The position numbers were made by a program, and so were the translations under genes. Of a stretch of DNA of 64,000 nucleotides, positions 44,275 through 54,607 are shown piece by piece. Under the pieces are notes generated by a model. The model was not told where the DNA came from, ran no database searches, and saw only the letters and a list, made by a program, of their open reading frames with translations. Source of the DNA: Amoebophrya sp. A120 (lineage: Eukaryota > Sar > Dinophyceae > Syndiniales > Amoebophryaceae). The stretch is taken from NCBI GenBank assembly GCA_905178155.1, contig CAJINV010000001.1, positions 5,832,750-5,896,749 of the forward strand, in the 5' to 3' direction. Each line of letters starts with the position of its first letter. Positions within the stretch are counted from its first letter, which is position 1.

Positions 44275-46263
44275 ATGACGCAGCGGACGGAGACAGGTTT
44301 GCCGCAGCGCCCCATCCGGTGTTTCATGAATGGTTGCTTCGACCTGCTGCACTTTGGCCACATAAACGCGCTGCGACAGGTGCGCCAGTATCGGCTTGAG
44401 GACTTGTACGAAGTAGAGACAACTCGACGAAGGTCTTCTTCCCCAGAACACAAAACGGCGGCGCGGAACAATTCGACACAAGGAAGACAAAATAGTGCGT
44501 TTCCATATCAAGAAAATGACTTGTACACTACAACACCACCAGGAGGAGCGCTACCTCCAGCGACTTTCGGAACAGCGGCCGTTGTCAATGATACGTCCTC
44601 GGAGGATCTGGTACCCTTCGTGGCGCCAGATTCCAGTTCGTCCGAAGAAATTTTATCGAAATCCACGATCGAGACGGAGCGAGAGCGGCACAACGAGCTT
44701 CAGAGGTGCGGCGGAACTACATCAAAGAGCGGAATGTTGGAACGAGGGAGAAATGAAGTAAACCTGCGGCCACATTATCCCTCAAATAACTCAATGAACC
44801 TGCCGGCCGTTTCGGCAGCAGGTATCAAGAGGAACAAGATCCACGTAATCGCCGGCATCCACAGCAATGAGGAAATTCGGCGCGTCAAGGGCGGGGCCTT
44901 TCTGAGCAGTGAGGAGGAAAAGGAACGACTCCTCCGGGCCTGTCGCTTCGTAGACGAAGTGGTGCTGGACGTTCCGTACGGGGTCATTCTGCCGGAAAAG
45001 TACGATGCGGACTTCGTGATGCACGGCGACGACGAGATCAAGCTTCCGGACGGCCGGGATATGTACTGTGAGGTGAAAGCCGCGGACAAATTCCGCTACA
45101 TTCGCCGCACCGAGGGCATTTCGACGACGTTGATGGTGGAACGGTTTCTTCAGGATGCTGGTGGGCATCTACAACTTCATGGCGACACGATGAACGGGCA
45201 TAGTGCTGCTGTGGATGTTGTTGGTCACAGCGGTAAAAACGCATCTCCTTCACTTGTGGAGACCGGCGCCGCAGCTGCACAAGCAACTGAGCAAGGAGAA
45301 GCAGATGGGTGGTCCCCCCCCTGCCAAGATACGACTAGAGTTGCAAGGAGTCCGGCTTCGCCGAAGGGTGGAGCAGGTGGGTCTAGCAGTCGCGTGCTCG
45401 ACGCCTTTCGAGTGGCGCAGCATCGCGCGTCGTCGCAATCGCAATCTCCAGTGGGGGGAAAGGAGCGTTCCGTCGTGGCGATGAACAGTGCGCCTGTAGT
45501 AGTGCAGGACATCATGCTAGCCAGTGCGACGCGCATCGCGCGTTTCGTGGCCGCAGTGCAGGAAGAGGTGGAGGAACAGCAAAGTACTGAGAAGCTGGTG
45601 CGGCAACCGGCGGGAATTTTCCAGCGGGTAGTGGTCTACGTCCAGGGGTACTGGGATCTGTTGCACGTGGGCTACCTCGACATTTTGGAAGAAATTTACC
45701 GAAGGGAAGCGGGAAGGACGGTCTACCTGATTTGCGGAGTCAACAGCGAGGATGTTGGTCTTCAAACGGAAGGAGATCTTGCAGACACGGCATGTCGACG
45801 ACGCGCCCCCTGTTTCCAAACGGTACACGAGCGAGGGCTAGCGCTTCTTGCGCTTCGCCACGTCAGCGACGTTGTGTTTGGCACGCTTTCGCGGGGCAAC
45901 TACTGCTCTGAGGGGTTTCGCCGCAGTCTCGGGATCGACGTTGTTTACCAGGTGTCGAATCACTGGGATTTCGTTTGCGACGAAGGTACCGTAGCAGACG
46001 AGAACTACGCCAACTCTGCTGCAACTGAAAGTGATGCTGACGGTGGTGAGGCAGTAAGCGACACATCGGGAAATGATGGCCAGTCGCGACATAAGCAGAC
46101 CAGTACTGGTCACATCAAAACCATCAACGGCAAGGGAATTTTGAGTAGCAAAGACATCGTAGAGCGCTTCGCACGGAACAGGACAGATTTTCTAAAGCGC
46201 AATACTGTGAAGCGCGAGCCAGAAATGGCGAAGCATGGCGAAAAAACTGTTTCTGCTGCGTAA
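44275..46263 (+). CDS. PCYT2: Ethanolamine-phosphate cytidylyltransferase
   Basis: Makes CDP-ethanolamine from CTP and phosphoethanolamine, the rate-limiting step of the Kennedy route to phosphatidylethanolamine. 662 residues, first in-frame ATG, single exon. It has two cytidylyltransferase repeats. The first has G-C-F-D-L-L-H-F-G-H (H26/H29), then A-G-I-H-S-N-E-E-I, Y-G-V-I-L-P-E-K-Y, H-G-D-D and R-T-E-G-I-S-T (278-284). The second has Y-W-D-L-L-H-V-G-Y (464-467) and C-G-V-N-S-E-D-V. The second H-x-G-H has become H-V-G-Y, so that site is probably non-catalytic. About 140 low-complexity residues are inserted between the first H-x-G-H helix and the next strand (roughly residues 45-185), with another linker (about 295-435) between repeats, making it well above the usual ~400 residues. 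Choline-specific CCT is a less likely alternative because that enzyme has only one domain. Confidence 0.9.
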   Translation: MTQRTETGLPQRPIRCFMNGCFDLLHFGHINALRQVRQYRLEDLYEVETTRRRSSSPEHKTAARNNSTQGRQNSAFPYQENDLYTTTPPGGALPPATFGTAAVVNDTSSEDLVPFVAPDSSSSEEILSKSTIETERERHNELQRCGGTTSKSGMLERGRNEVNLRPHYPSNNSMNLPAVSAAGIKRNKIHVIAGIHSNEEIRRVKGGAFLSSEEEKERLLRACRFVDEVVLDVPYGVILPEKYDADFVMHGDDEIKLPDGRDMYCEVKAADKFRYIRRTEGISTTLMVERFLQDAGGHLQLHGDTMNGHSAAVDVVGHSGKNASPSLVETGAAAAQATEQGEADGWSPPCQDTTRVARSPASPKGGAGGSSSRVLDAFRVAQHRASSQSQSPVGGKERSVVAMNSAPVVVQDIMLASATRIARFVAAVQEEVEEQQSTEKLVRQPAGIFQRVVVYVQGYWDLLHVGYLDILEEIYRREAGRTVYLICGVNSEDVGLQTEGDLADTACRRRAPCFQTVHERGLALLALRHVSDVVFGTLSRGNYCSEGFRRSLGIDVVYQVSNHWDFVCDEGTVADENYANSAATESDADGGEAVSDTSGNDGQSRHKQTSTGHIKTINGKGILSSKDIVERFARNRTDFLKRNTVKREPEMAKHGEKTVSAA

Positions 46264-46839
46264 GTACGCAATATCGGAAACGCATTCATTTTTGGATTGA
46301 ATCATGGAAGCTTCGCAAAATATCAAATTATGGATGCATCCTGATTTTCTCCCCGGAAACATGTTCATTCTGCAGCGTTCCAGACATGGAATGTTCATCC
46401 ATTGATCGAGCTCGGGTCGGAAAAAGTGTGTGTCGTTTTCGTTAATCGTCTCGTGGAATCGCGCGTTTACGCTTTTGCAAGTTCTAGATCTTCATCGTGA
46501 GTGTGTGCTTCGTGTATCGTAATCGTCACGGTCGTCGGGTGATCTTTCGTGTTCTGCGCACCGCCGTACAGCTGCACGTATCGGTTGATTGACATATAGT
46601 TGTATTAAAACCTAGTACGTTTTTCAGGTTATTCTGCATTTCTCATCAAAAACATAGACGACGCAGAAGGTTTTTTTCATGTTGGCAGCTAAAATCAACT
46701 GTATACGCGGATTGATGGTTATTAGATTGCTGTGAATTTCTTTCGGCGTTTTTCCAGTACCTACCTATACAATAACGATACAAGACTGACATTGACAATA
46801 AAGACATCGAAAGAGAGTCGAAGCCTGAATTTCGACAAA
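46264..46839. other. Intergenic
   Basis: Upstream of the first array paralogue. No gene supported. A TTTCGGCGTTTTTCCAG tract ending near 46757 is a candidate acceptor. Confidence 0.45.
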
Positions 46840-48477
46840 ATGGCCTCCTCATCAAGTAGTACTTCGACCGTCCGTATTCGCAATTTTTCGGGGCAGGAAA
46901 TAGCTATGGCCGCCAGTCCGGAAGTTTGTACAACCATCGGCGACCTGGTGGATGAGTTTTACAACCAAAAACTAGTTGCGAAGTTTTTGGAACCTGGCCA
47001 GCTCGTTCCTCCCAAGCACCGCCTGAAATGGCTGAAGTTGCAGGACGAGGAGTCTGAAGACGACGAAGATGTAGCGGACGAATTCTTGCCTACCAATGCC
47101 GAGTTGGACTTCATCAGTGCCGGCATTGTCTACCAGTTCGTCATCGTAGTGTCTCGCGATTGGAAAGAGCAAATGGAGCCGCTGAAGGTCCCAGCGGTCG
47201 AACTCCCAGTCGGGACCGCTGCCGATCCCGAGACCCTCTTGCAAGGGAGGGAATTACCTGGGCTGGACTTTACTCACCAAGAGCGCGTTCATGGTTTCTT
47301 CACGCGCATGTCGCTGCGCGATGCCGAAGATTTTTTGTACGACAGGGCGTACCTCATCCCAGTGAAGAAGAATCACGACCCGTTTGGTTCCCTGTATCAG
47401 ACAGAACCCTGGGACATGGTATTGGAAAAGCTGTGTGATAACCTACCGCATCGCCGCGACATCACCACGTGTCTCGCGGAACCGTATCTGAAATCGATTC
47501 CGGGCCGCGAAGTTTGGGTGCTCGTGGAAGCGGCACTGAAGCTACCAGTTTCGGAGTGGGAGAAGCACGGAAAGGACAGCCAGTTTTTTCCTTTGGCCGA
47601 ACGCGAAGAGTACGCGGGGGCGGTTGTCTCGCAGCTGTTTTTGCAACCTGCACCGATCAAAGACAAGGCAACCGAGCGGGACGTTTTCGAGATCGCTCTG
47701 CACGCATCGGAGATAAGTCCCGGCACTGCCGCGAAACTGGTGGCACAGAGTTGTGCTCCGCCGGATGCGGAGAAGAACAAGTACAAGGGCTGGTTCGGAG
47801 ACGAGATTCACAGCAAGGAAAGGCTTTTTTCACCGCAGCTGCGCACTGTGTCATCCTACCGCGGCTTCGTGTCGATGCTGCTGAGTGAGATGCAGGGGAG
47901 GGGAAAGCTGCCTGCGTTCCTGACCGCGCTGTGCAGAACGCTTGAAGTTGCTGCACTGAAACAAGGATGGCAAACGCTCCCGCTCGACTTCAAGCTTCTG
48001 CTCCGCCTCCAAATGCTCGACACGAACTCGAAAAACACGGCCGTACGCTCTCGACTGGACTCGCTTGCCATTGGCATCGGTGGTCAACTCGCAGCAGCCC
48101 ACGAGCTTCTGCAATTTGTCGGCTCGCACTCGCAGGTCGTGCAGGTCCTTCATGCGGAGGCTGGGGCCGACGTCACAAGCGTCATTAAGGAGATGGAGGA
48201 AGAAATAGCGGCGATGAAAATTGACGTTGTTAGCGTCTGGGAGGGCATCGGCTTCCACACAAGGATCGAGGAGGAGCTGCCAAAGTGCGGATCGACTTTG
48301 TCGTGGGCCGACTGTGTGGCGCACCTCCGGAAGAAATTCCACCCGGAACCACAAAACGTGCCGACGAGTAATGCCGGCGGTGGTCAAAACAACTTCGATA
48401 CCTTGCAGCTCCTACCGATTTCGGACGAGAGCAATGGCGAACTAGAAAGCTTCTCAGGTGAAAGCGAGGAGGACTAG
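46840..48477 (+). CDS. Array paralogue 1: unrecognised family with ubiquitin-like N-terminus
   Basis: 545 residues, no introns. The N-terminal 75 residues (T-V-R-I-R-N-F-S-G-Q-E, then G-D-L-V-D-E-F, then P-P-K-H-R-L-K-W-L) have the strand-helix-strand rhythm of a ubiquitin/beta-grasp fold, by pattern only. An acidic linker follows, then a conserved helical core with M-S-L-R-D-A-E-D-F-L-Y-D-R-A-Y-L (about 47308-47355), L-P-V-S-E-W-E-K-H and a C-terminal W-A-D-C-V-A-H-L-R segment. An acidic tail ends the protein (E-S-F-S-G-E-S-E-E-D). The start is the first ATG; the open frame before it lacks one. It heads a five-member tandem array. Function unknown. Confidence 0.75.
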   Translation: MASSSSSTSTVRIRNFSGQEIAMAASPEVCTTIGDLVDEFYNQKLVAKFLEPGQLVPPKHRLKWLKLQDEESEDDEDVADEFLPTNAELDFISAGIVYQFVIVVSRDWKEQMEPLKVPAVELPVGTAADPETLLQGRELPGLDFTHQERVHGFFTRMSLRDAEDFLYDRAYLIPVKKNHDPFGSLYQTEPWDMVLEKLCDNLPHRRDITTCLAEPYLKSIPGREVWVLVEAALKLPVSEWEKHGKDSQFFPLAEREEYAGAVVSQLFLQPAPIKDKATERDVFEIALHASEISPGTAAKLVAQSCAPPDAEKNKYKGWFGDEIHSKERLFSPQLRTVSSYRGFVSMLLSEMQGRGKLPAFLTALCRTLEVAALKQGWQTLPLDFKLLLRLQMLDTNSKNTAVRSRLDSLAIGIGGQLAAAHELLQFVGSHSQVVQVLHAEAGADVTSVIKEMEEEIAAMKIDVVSVWEGIGFHTRIEEELPKCGSTLSWADCVAHLRKKFHPEPQNVPTSNAGGGQNNFDTLQLLPISDESNGELESFSGESEED

Positions 48478-49479
48478 ACAGCGGAGTTTTTGATCACCAC
48501 CAATTCTGGTTTGTAAGATGTTGAGACGTCGCCTATGCATGAATAATGTTAGCTGCACGAATGGTGATGTATAAAATCTGGTCCACAAGTTGGCACTTGT
48601 TGACTCAAGATTTTTAACTGTTCAAAAATTCTGCAAAAATGTATGCTCACTTCGTTAATTTGTCGACTTGTTGCAAGTTTCACAGTTTCCTGGAAATCAA
48701 TGTTTGACAACTAAGTATCTACAGTATCTTTCGCTTCCGACGGATTCTATCAAAGACAAGTTAGTACAGAAAACAATTTCTATGCTTAGTGTGGAGAAGC
48801 GTGTTTTCCGTTTGAATAAAGCGCCGTCTTTCGCGGGTAGTGTCGCTGTGCGCTATTTTGTACTTCTGGTCTGGATCATGTTCACTTAATGCCCGTGAAG
48901 ATCAGAATGAAGATTTCCTTAAGATTGTCCGTTTTCTCTGTGTCTAACCGATCGGCTTATAGTACTCAAACAGACATTTCATCAGATTCGGTGCAAGGAC
49001 AGGATCCAAACCAAATAACAGATCAAGGTGAGCAGATTGAAGAGACGAAATCAGGATCACAATGATGAAATTACGCCATCTGATGATCACACACCACAGT
49101 CGTTAATGATCGCAATCGGTACCGTAACCCGAACCCTAAAATCGGAATCGTACTCGCAATGTTGTCAAGGGTGTTGGGCTTTCGTGTGGTGATCTTCAAT
49201 GTTTTGACTTTCAAAAAAATTGACGTTTTCTGGAGTCCGACAGTATCCCCGCTAAAGAGGTCGTGAGTTAGTTATACAGAAACTGGCATTGTCTTCATTC
49301 ATAATTGTTGAAACTGGAAGATCAACTGCAACTTTCTAAAGAGTAACAAGTACACATCCAACATAACTAAACTTTGATCTGTCTCTGCGTCATTTGATTC
49401 ATTTCAACTTTGTTATTGGTTCGGTGGTGTTGCGTATTCTACTGTGCTTGTCGCGACTTTGTCGGTGCAATTGGAAAAG
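48478..49479. other. Intergenic; 3' half duplicated upstream of paralogue 3
   Basis: 48950-49479 matches 51575-52116 closely despite being non-coding, including the shared strings CAGATCAAGGTGAGCAGATT and CGTTAATGATCGCAATCGGT. It marks the left edge of a recent tandem duplication. Confidence 0.75.
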
Positions 49480-51198
49480 ATGTCTCTGGTGGAAAGTGGA
49501 AGTGGAAACTCGGCAGAGGCGGAGACGCAAACCCAGATGAATTTTGTCCGCGTTCAGAACATCACGGGGAAAGACAGCGAAATATCTGTGCCGGTTGATC
49601 CCGCGAGGATTAAAACCGTGGGCGACTTGTGCAGTTGGGACATTGTCCGCGGGTTTTTTCGCGAGGACCAGCTCCTGCCGCCGACGAGTCGACTACAGTG
49701 GCTGAAGGTCGTGGAGCAAAGCAGCGATGTTGAGGAGGAGGAAGCAACACTCGATGACACTGAGCCTGAGGAGCAAGAAGAGTTCGTGCGTGGGCGCACC
49801 GCCGTCTTCGATGAGGACGCGCCGCTTCTTTCGGACCAGCAAAGTCCCGGTTCCGAAGACGATGATCCTGCTTCCGCAACTAAGCCACCGCGGGCGGCTG
49901 ACAGCACCGATGTCGCGACCGAGTTCCTTGCGCGCGATGTCGAAATTGAATATGACTCGCCGGGCACCGTTGTTGCGTATCAGTTCGTCGTAACCGGGTG
50001 CGCGGACTGGGCTGACATAATTCTACGGAAGCACGATACTGCAGCAGGAGCAGTTAGGATGGGGATGGCGCCTGAAATGGCTGCGGATGTGGCAGTTCGG
50101 AAATTTTTTAGCCACCGGATGGCCGTAGCCGAAGCTCATGACTTTCTGTATGACCTGGCGTATTTGCACCTCGACTCGACTCTGTCAGATCGGGCGGGGA
50201 GCCGATGTCTTCAAGTCGTCTCGCAGTCTCTGCCATGGCTGGCGAACGTCCCGAAGCTGCGTGGCGACCCGTTGTCTGGACCCAAGGAGACAGGGTTCGA
50301 AGGAGATTTCCTTTGCCCCAGGCTGGCCGAGGCTGCGATGGAATTACCTCCCGAGGAGTGGGCAAAGCATGCCAAAATCACAACTCAACGCTTCGACGTT
50401 GCGGTTATTCCGGAGGATCGCAAAAGCTTCGGGAAGCGGGCGTTAGTAAATATGTGGAGAGGTGGGCTACCTCTTGCATTAACCCCGGAACACAGGACGA
50501 GACTCGAGCAGGAAGAGCATTGCGCCAAGATTGAGGGATTTTGTCGTACGACGCTGGACGCGTGCCAGTTGACGGGAGAATCTTTAGCGAATGCAATTTT
50601 TGCTGAGGCCAGAGGCCATATGGATCTTGCTTACAATAGCCCGACGAGGGCAGACATTCGCCGAATCGCGCGAACAACTCTCGAATGGTTGCTGACAAAC
50701 ATGGGGGAAAATGCCGTCGGGGCTTTTCTCGACCAGGTAGAGGCCCTGCTTTCGGGCGAACGGCTGGCCGAGTATTGGCGCGAAAAGGTCGCGAACGACA
50801 TGCCCGATGAAATTACTGACGCGGACGAGCTTCGCGACTATTTGGAGGAGTTTGTTGACTTGGCGAAATCCGATGCGCAGGGTGCTTTTTCAACAGTCGC
50901 GCTATTTTATGGGCAGGCAGGTGCGTTAGGTTTTCCACGTGATTACGGTGCCTTCCAAGAAGATGTGGCTGAGGTCTGGGACTACCTCGAAGAAGATAGT
51001 GCAGGTGCATTGGAGTCCTTTGGAGTCGCTCGGGTGCTTCGAGAAAAGCTCCTCAACGAAGCCGCAGGGGAGCAAGGCCTGACGTGGGAATTCTGCGCAG
51101 AATATCTGCGAGAGATGGATGAGGTGCGTGAGGACGAGGACTCTGAGGAAGAAGTTGAAGCCAACGAGCTTGGTATTATGGAAGCTGGGGAGCAATAG
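49480..51198 (+). CDS. Array paralogue 2
   Basis: 572 residues, single exon. Same layout as paralogue 1: ubiquitin-like N-terminus (V-R-V-Q-N-I-T-G-K-D-S-E…V-G-D-L-C-S…L-L-P-P-T-S-R-L-Q-W-L), acidic linker, E-A-H-D-F-L-Y-D-L-A-Y-L core and L-P-P-E-E-W-A-K-H motif. The acidic tail is intact (E-D-E-D-S-E-E-E-V-E-A-N-E). Close relative of paralogue 3: the two share an E-A-E-T-Q-x-Q-M-N-F-V-R leader that paralogues 1, 4 and 5 lack. The ATG at 49480 is chosen over the upstream in-frame GTG because paralogue 3 starts at the equivalent ATG. Confidence 0.75.
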   Translation: MSLVESGSGNSAEAETQTQMNFVRVQNITGKDSEISVPVDPARIKTVGDLCSWDIVRGFFREDQLLPPTSRLQWLKVVEQSSDVEEEEATLDDTEPEEQEEFVRGRTAVFDEDAPLLSDQQSPGSEDDDPASATKPPRAADSTDVATEFLARDVEIEYDSPGTVVAYQFVVTGCADWADIILRKHDTAAGAVRMGMAPEMAADVAVRKFFSHRMAVAEAHDFLYDLAYLHLDSTLSDRAGSRCLQVVSQSLPWLANVPKLRGDPLSGPKETGFEGDFLCPRLAEAAMELPPEEWAKHAKITTQRFDVAVIPEDRKSFGKRALVNMWRGGLPLALTPEHRTRLEQEEHCAKIEGFCRTTLDACQLTGESLANAIFAEARGHMDLAYNSPTRADIRRIARTTLEWLLTNMGENAVGAFLDQVEALLSGERLAEYWREKVANDMPDEITDADELRDYLEEFVDLAKSDAQGAFSTVALFYGQAGALGFPRDYGAFQEDVAEVWDYLEEDSAGALESFGVARVLREKLLNEAAGEQGLTWEFCAEYLREMDEVREDEDSEEEVEANELGIMEAGEQ

Positions 51199-52116
51199 GA
51201 GCAGTGCCGCGGGTGAAGAAAGCAAAGCGACGGCGATGCCGAAGAAGGGAGCACGCGCGTGGTCCTTTACTGATCCTTTCAAAAGGAGAGGCATGATTTT
51301 AGATTATCGAGAATTTCTTCGAAAGCAGTAGGTACACCAGAGTCGACCCTATTCCGGAGCCCGTTTTTTTCTGCCAAGAGTCAAAGTGTGCGACAATTAT
51401 CGTATAGCGAAAGAATCAATCCACTTCCGAAAAGATCGACTTGTTCGTCAAAACCAGCACGAAGATTTGTCATCTTTTAGGTTTTCGAGGCGGCCAATAT
51501 ACTAGTCCGTGAAAAATCCACATCAACATCAAGTCCAGAAAGCGAGTGTTCGCCCATCTGCCCGTGCTCTGCGTGTAGCCGATCGGTTTATAATAGTAAA
51601 CAGAAATTTCATCAGATTCGGCGCAAGGTAGGACAGGGTTCAAACCAAGTAACAGATCAAGGTGAGCAGATTGAAGAGACGAAATCAGGATCACAATGTT
51701 GAAATTACGCCATCTGATGATCACACTCACACACCGCAGTCGTTAATGATCGCAATCGGTACCGCAACTCTAAAATCGTATATCGTACTCGGAATGTTGT
51801 CAAGCTCAAGGGTGTTGTGCTCTCGCGTGCTGATCTGAAACGTTTTGACTATCCAAGAAAATTTGGCGCTTTCTGGAGCCTGTCCGACAGTATCCCCCCC
51901 CATTTAGAAAAGTCCACAACCTGAATTGCTAAAAAGCATTACCTTCATTGCGGAAGCTTGAAGATCAGCTGCAACTTTTTATAAAAATAACAAGTACACT
52001 TGCAAGATAACTTTGACTGATTTGTCTCTGCCTCAGCATTTTTTTAACTTTATTGTTGGATCGGTGGCGTTGCGTCTTCTACTGTGCTTATCGTGACTTT
52101 GCTGCAATTGCAAAGA
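51199..52116. other. Intergenic duplicate of the region before paralogue 2
   Basis: 51240-51420 also resembles the sequence after paralogue 3 (53880-54060). No gene. Confidence 0.65.
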
Positions 52117-53739
52117 ATGTCTCCAGTGGAAAGTGGGAGCAGAAACTCGGCAGAGGCGGAGACGCAAATCCAGATGAATTTTGTTCGCATTCAGAATATC
52201 ACGGGGAAAGACAGCGAAATATCTGTGTCGGTTGATCCCGCGAGGATTAAAACCGTGGGCGACTTGTGCAGTTGGGACATTGTCCGCGGGTGTTTTCGTG
52301 AGGACCAGCTCCTGCCGCCTACGAGTCGATTGCAGTGGCTTAAGGTCGTGGAGGAAAGCAGCGATGTTGAGGGGGAGGATGAAGCAGCGCACGACGGCAG
52401 TGAGCCTGAGGAGCAAGAAGACGAGTTCGTACACATGGGTGAGGAGGCGCCAGTTCTTTCGCATCAGCAAGATGTCGCTGGCGAAGATGGTGACTCAGCA
52501 TCCGCAAGCAAGCAACCAAGGGCGGCTGACAAGAGCACGCATGCTACGACCGAATTTCTTGCGCGCGATGTCGAAATTGAATATGACTCGCCAGCCGCCG
52601 TTGTTGCGTATCAATTCGTCGTAACGGCGGGCGCGGACTGGCCTCAAGTCATTCAACGGAAAATCGAGGGTGCTCCATCGCCGGCGCCGCCTGGCGGCGG
52701 GTCGCCTGACGCGGCTGCATTGCATGCAGTGGATGTTCTTTTTACCGGCGCTATCACAGTTTCCGACGCGCGCGACTTTCTCTATGACCTGGCGTATTTG
52801 AATCTCGAAGCAATACAGCCAGATAGTGCGAGAGATTTTTGTCTTCAGATGGTCGCGGACTCCCTGCCGTGGCTAACGAACGCCCCGCCGCGCGAGGGAC
52901 CCCCCGCTGTGGGCGAGGGATCCCTGTGCTTCAATCTAGCCGAGGCTGCGATGGAATTACCTCCGGAAGAGTGGGCAAAGCATGCGAAGATCACAAGTGA
53001 CCACCGCGCGGCTGCGATCGTGTCAGAGGAACGCAAAGACTTTGGGAAGAGGGCGCTAGTCTGTTACTGGAATGGTGGGCTACCTCTTGCACATACTCCC
53101 GAAGATTTGGAGAACATCGAGCGCGAATCGCGTTGCGCCGAGGCTGAAGCATTTTTTCGCACTACGCTGGATACGTGCCAATTAGCGGGAGAACCCTTGG
53201 CGAATGCAATTTTCCGAGAGGGTATGGGCCATTTGGATCTTTCCCAAGAGAGCCCGAAGAGGCGCGACCTGTGCAGAATCGCGCGCACGACTCTCGAGTG
53301 GCTGAGGGCCAACATGGGCGCAGCAGCCGTCTGGGCTTTTCTCGACCAGATGGGAACTCTGCTCTCAGTCGAACAGTTAGCAGAATCTTGGCGCGAATTT
53401 GTCGCGGACGAACTGCCACAGGAAATCACCGACTTGGCCGAGCTACGCGACTCTTTGGAGCAGTATCGTGACAGAGCGGAGTGCGATGCGAAAGGAGCCC
53501 GTACAGCAGTCGCGTTATTTTATGACCAGGCGGATGCATTGGGTTTTCCTTATCCCATTGGAGAAGATTTTGAAGAGGCCTGCGACTATCTCGAAGGAGT
53601 TTGTCATTGTGCAGCTGCGTTAGAGGCTTTTGGAATCGATCGGCTCTTTGAAAAAAAGCTAGACAATGCTGCCGCAGCGGAACAAGGCCTCACGTGGGAC
53701 TTCTGCTTTGAATATCTGCGAGGGTACGTTTCCGAATGA
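52117..53739 (+). CDS. Array paralogue 3, acidic tail lost by frameshift
   Basis: 540 residues, single exon, highly similar to paralogue 2 through the core (…W-D-F-C-F-E-Y-L-R). It then reads G-Y-V-S-E and stops at 53737-53739. The acidic tail seen in paralogue 2 (D-S-E-E-E-V) continues in another frame at about 53756-53855, ending E-E-E-E-Q-R-R-G. A 20-nt stretch GTACGTTTCCGAATGAGCAG at the break begins GT and ends AG. It is far too short for a normal intron, but its removal would restore the acidic frame. Frameshift is the simpler reading. Confidence 0.72.
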   Translation: MSPVESGSRNSAEAETQIQMNFVRIQNITGKDSEISVSVDPARIKTVGDLCSWDIVRGCFREDQLLPPTSRLQWLKVVEESSDVEGEDEAAHDGSEPEEQEDEFVHMGEEAPVLSHQQDVAGEDGDSASASKQPRAADKSTHATTEFLARDVEIEYDSPAAVVAYQFVVTAGADWPQVIQRKIEGAPSPAPPGGGSPDAAALHAVDVLFTGAITVSDARDFLYDLAYLNLEAIQPDSARDFCLQMVADSLPWLTNAPPREGPPAVGEGSLCFNLAEAAMELPPEEWAKHAKITSDHRAAAIVSEERKDFGKRALVCYWNGGLPLAHTPEDLENIERESRCAEAEAFFRTTLDTCQLAGEPLANAIFREGMGHLDLSQESPKRRDLCRIARTTLEWLRANMGAAAVWAFLDQMGTLLSVEQLAESWREFVADELPQEITDLAELRDSLEQYRDRAECDAKGARTAVALFYDQADALGFPYPIGEDFEEACDYLEGVCHCAAALEAFGIDRLFEKKLDNAAAAEQGLTWDFCFEYLRGYVSE

Positions 53740-54607
53740 GCAGGGGCATGAGAACGCGGATGCAAACGAGGACTCTGAGGAAGAAGTTGGAAGCAGCGAG
53801 CTTGAAGATGATATGGAAGCCGGGGAGCAAGAGGAGGAGGAGCAGCGCCGCGGTTGAAAAAGGAAAATTGATGGCGATGGAAACGAAAAAAAGGCGCGCC
53901 GTCCGTTGCTGATCTTTTCAAGAGGACGAGAGACATGACGTTACTTACTTAGAATGATATCGATAATTTATTCTTGAAAGCAGTACACCAGATGAATCGA
54001 TCCTATTCCAGACCACACGTTTTTCCTCCAATGAAGCACGACAGCTACTGTGTAGCGGGTTTTTCTTCCAATGAAGCACGACAGCTACTGTGTAGGTGTA
54101 GCGGACGAATCTTTCGAAAACACAAAACCAGCATGAGAACCGGAAGCAGATGAAGGGGATCCAAAAACGAAGCGGAATGACCGAGCGTCCCTTTCCACAG
54201 TCAAGAAGTGTTCTTATCTTAGAAAAGATCCAAACCGTAACCGTCCCAGCTTGAGAAAGTTTCCCTCTGACCGAAACTTAAGGATCTTCGTGTTCGTGTT
54301 TGTGTCTGTGAAACTTTCATTAGTAAAACTTACACATTGCAGTCAGCAGATTGGAAATAGTGACCGCGAAATGATTATCACCTGTCCTGCATTCCTCGCA
54401 TTTTTTTCAACGTAGCATAACCATTACCATAGAAACGTACTTACCAGCTCACTTTCGTTACAGATCCTAGCTTTGTCAAACCATATGCGGCTTTGAGTTC
54501 GATCGTTTTTTCGTACTGGTAGTTCCAAAATGCTGCAGTTAGCGACGGATAGAAGAAGTTCAACTTGTGAGTAAACCTTGGTCCACCACTGCACGAGGAG
54601 AGTGCAA
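53740..54607. other. Intergenic, includes out-of-frame acidic tail and a short tandem repeat
   Basis: The first ~120 bp is the decayed tail of paralogue 3. At 54019-54095 a unit of about 38 bp containing CCAATGAAGCACGACAGCTA is repeated twice in tandem. Confidence 0.6.
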
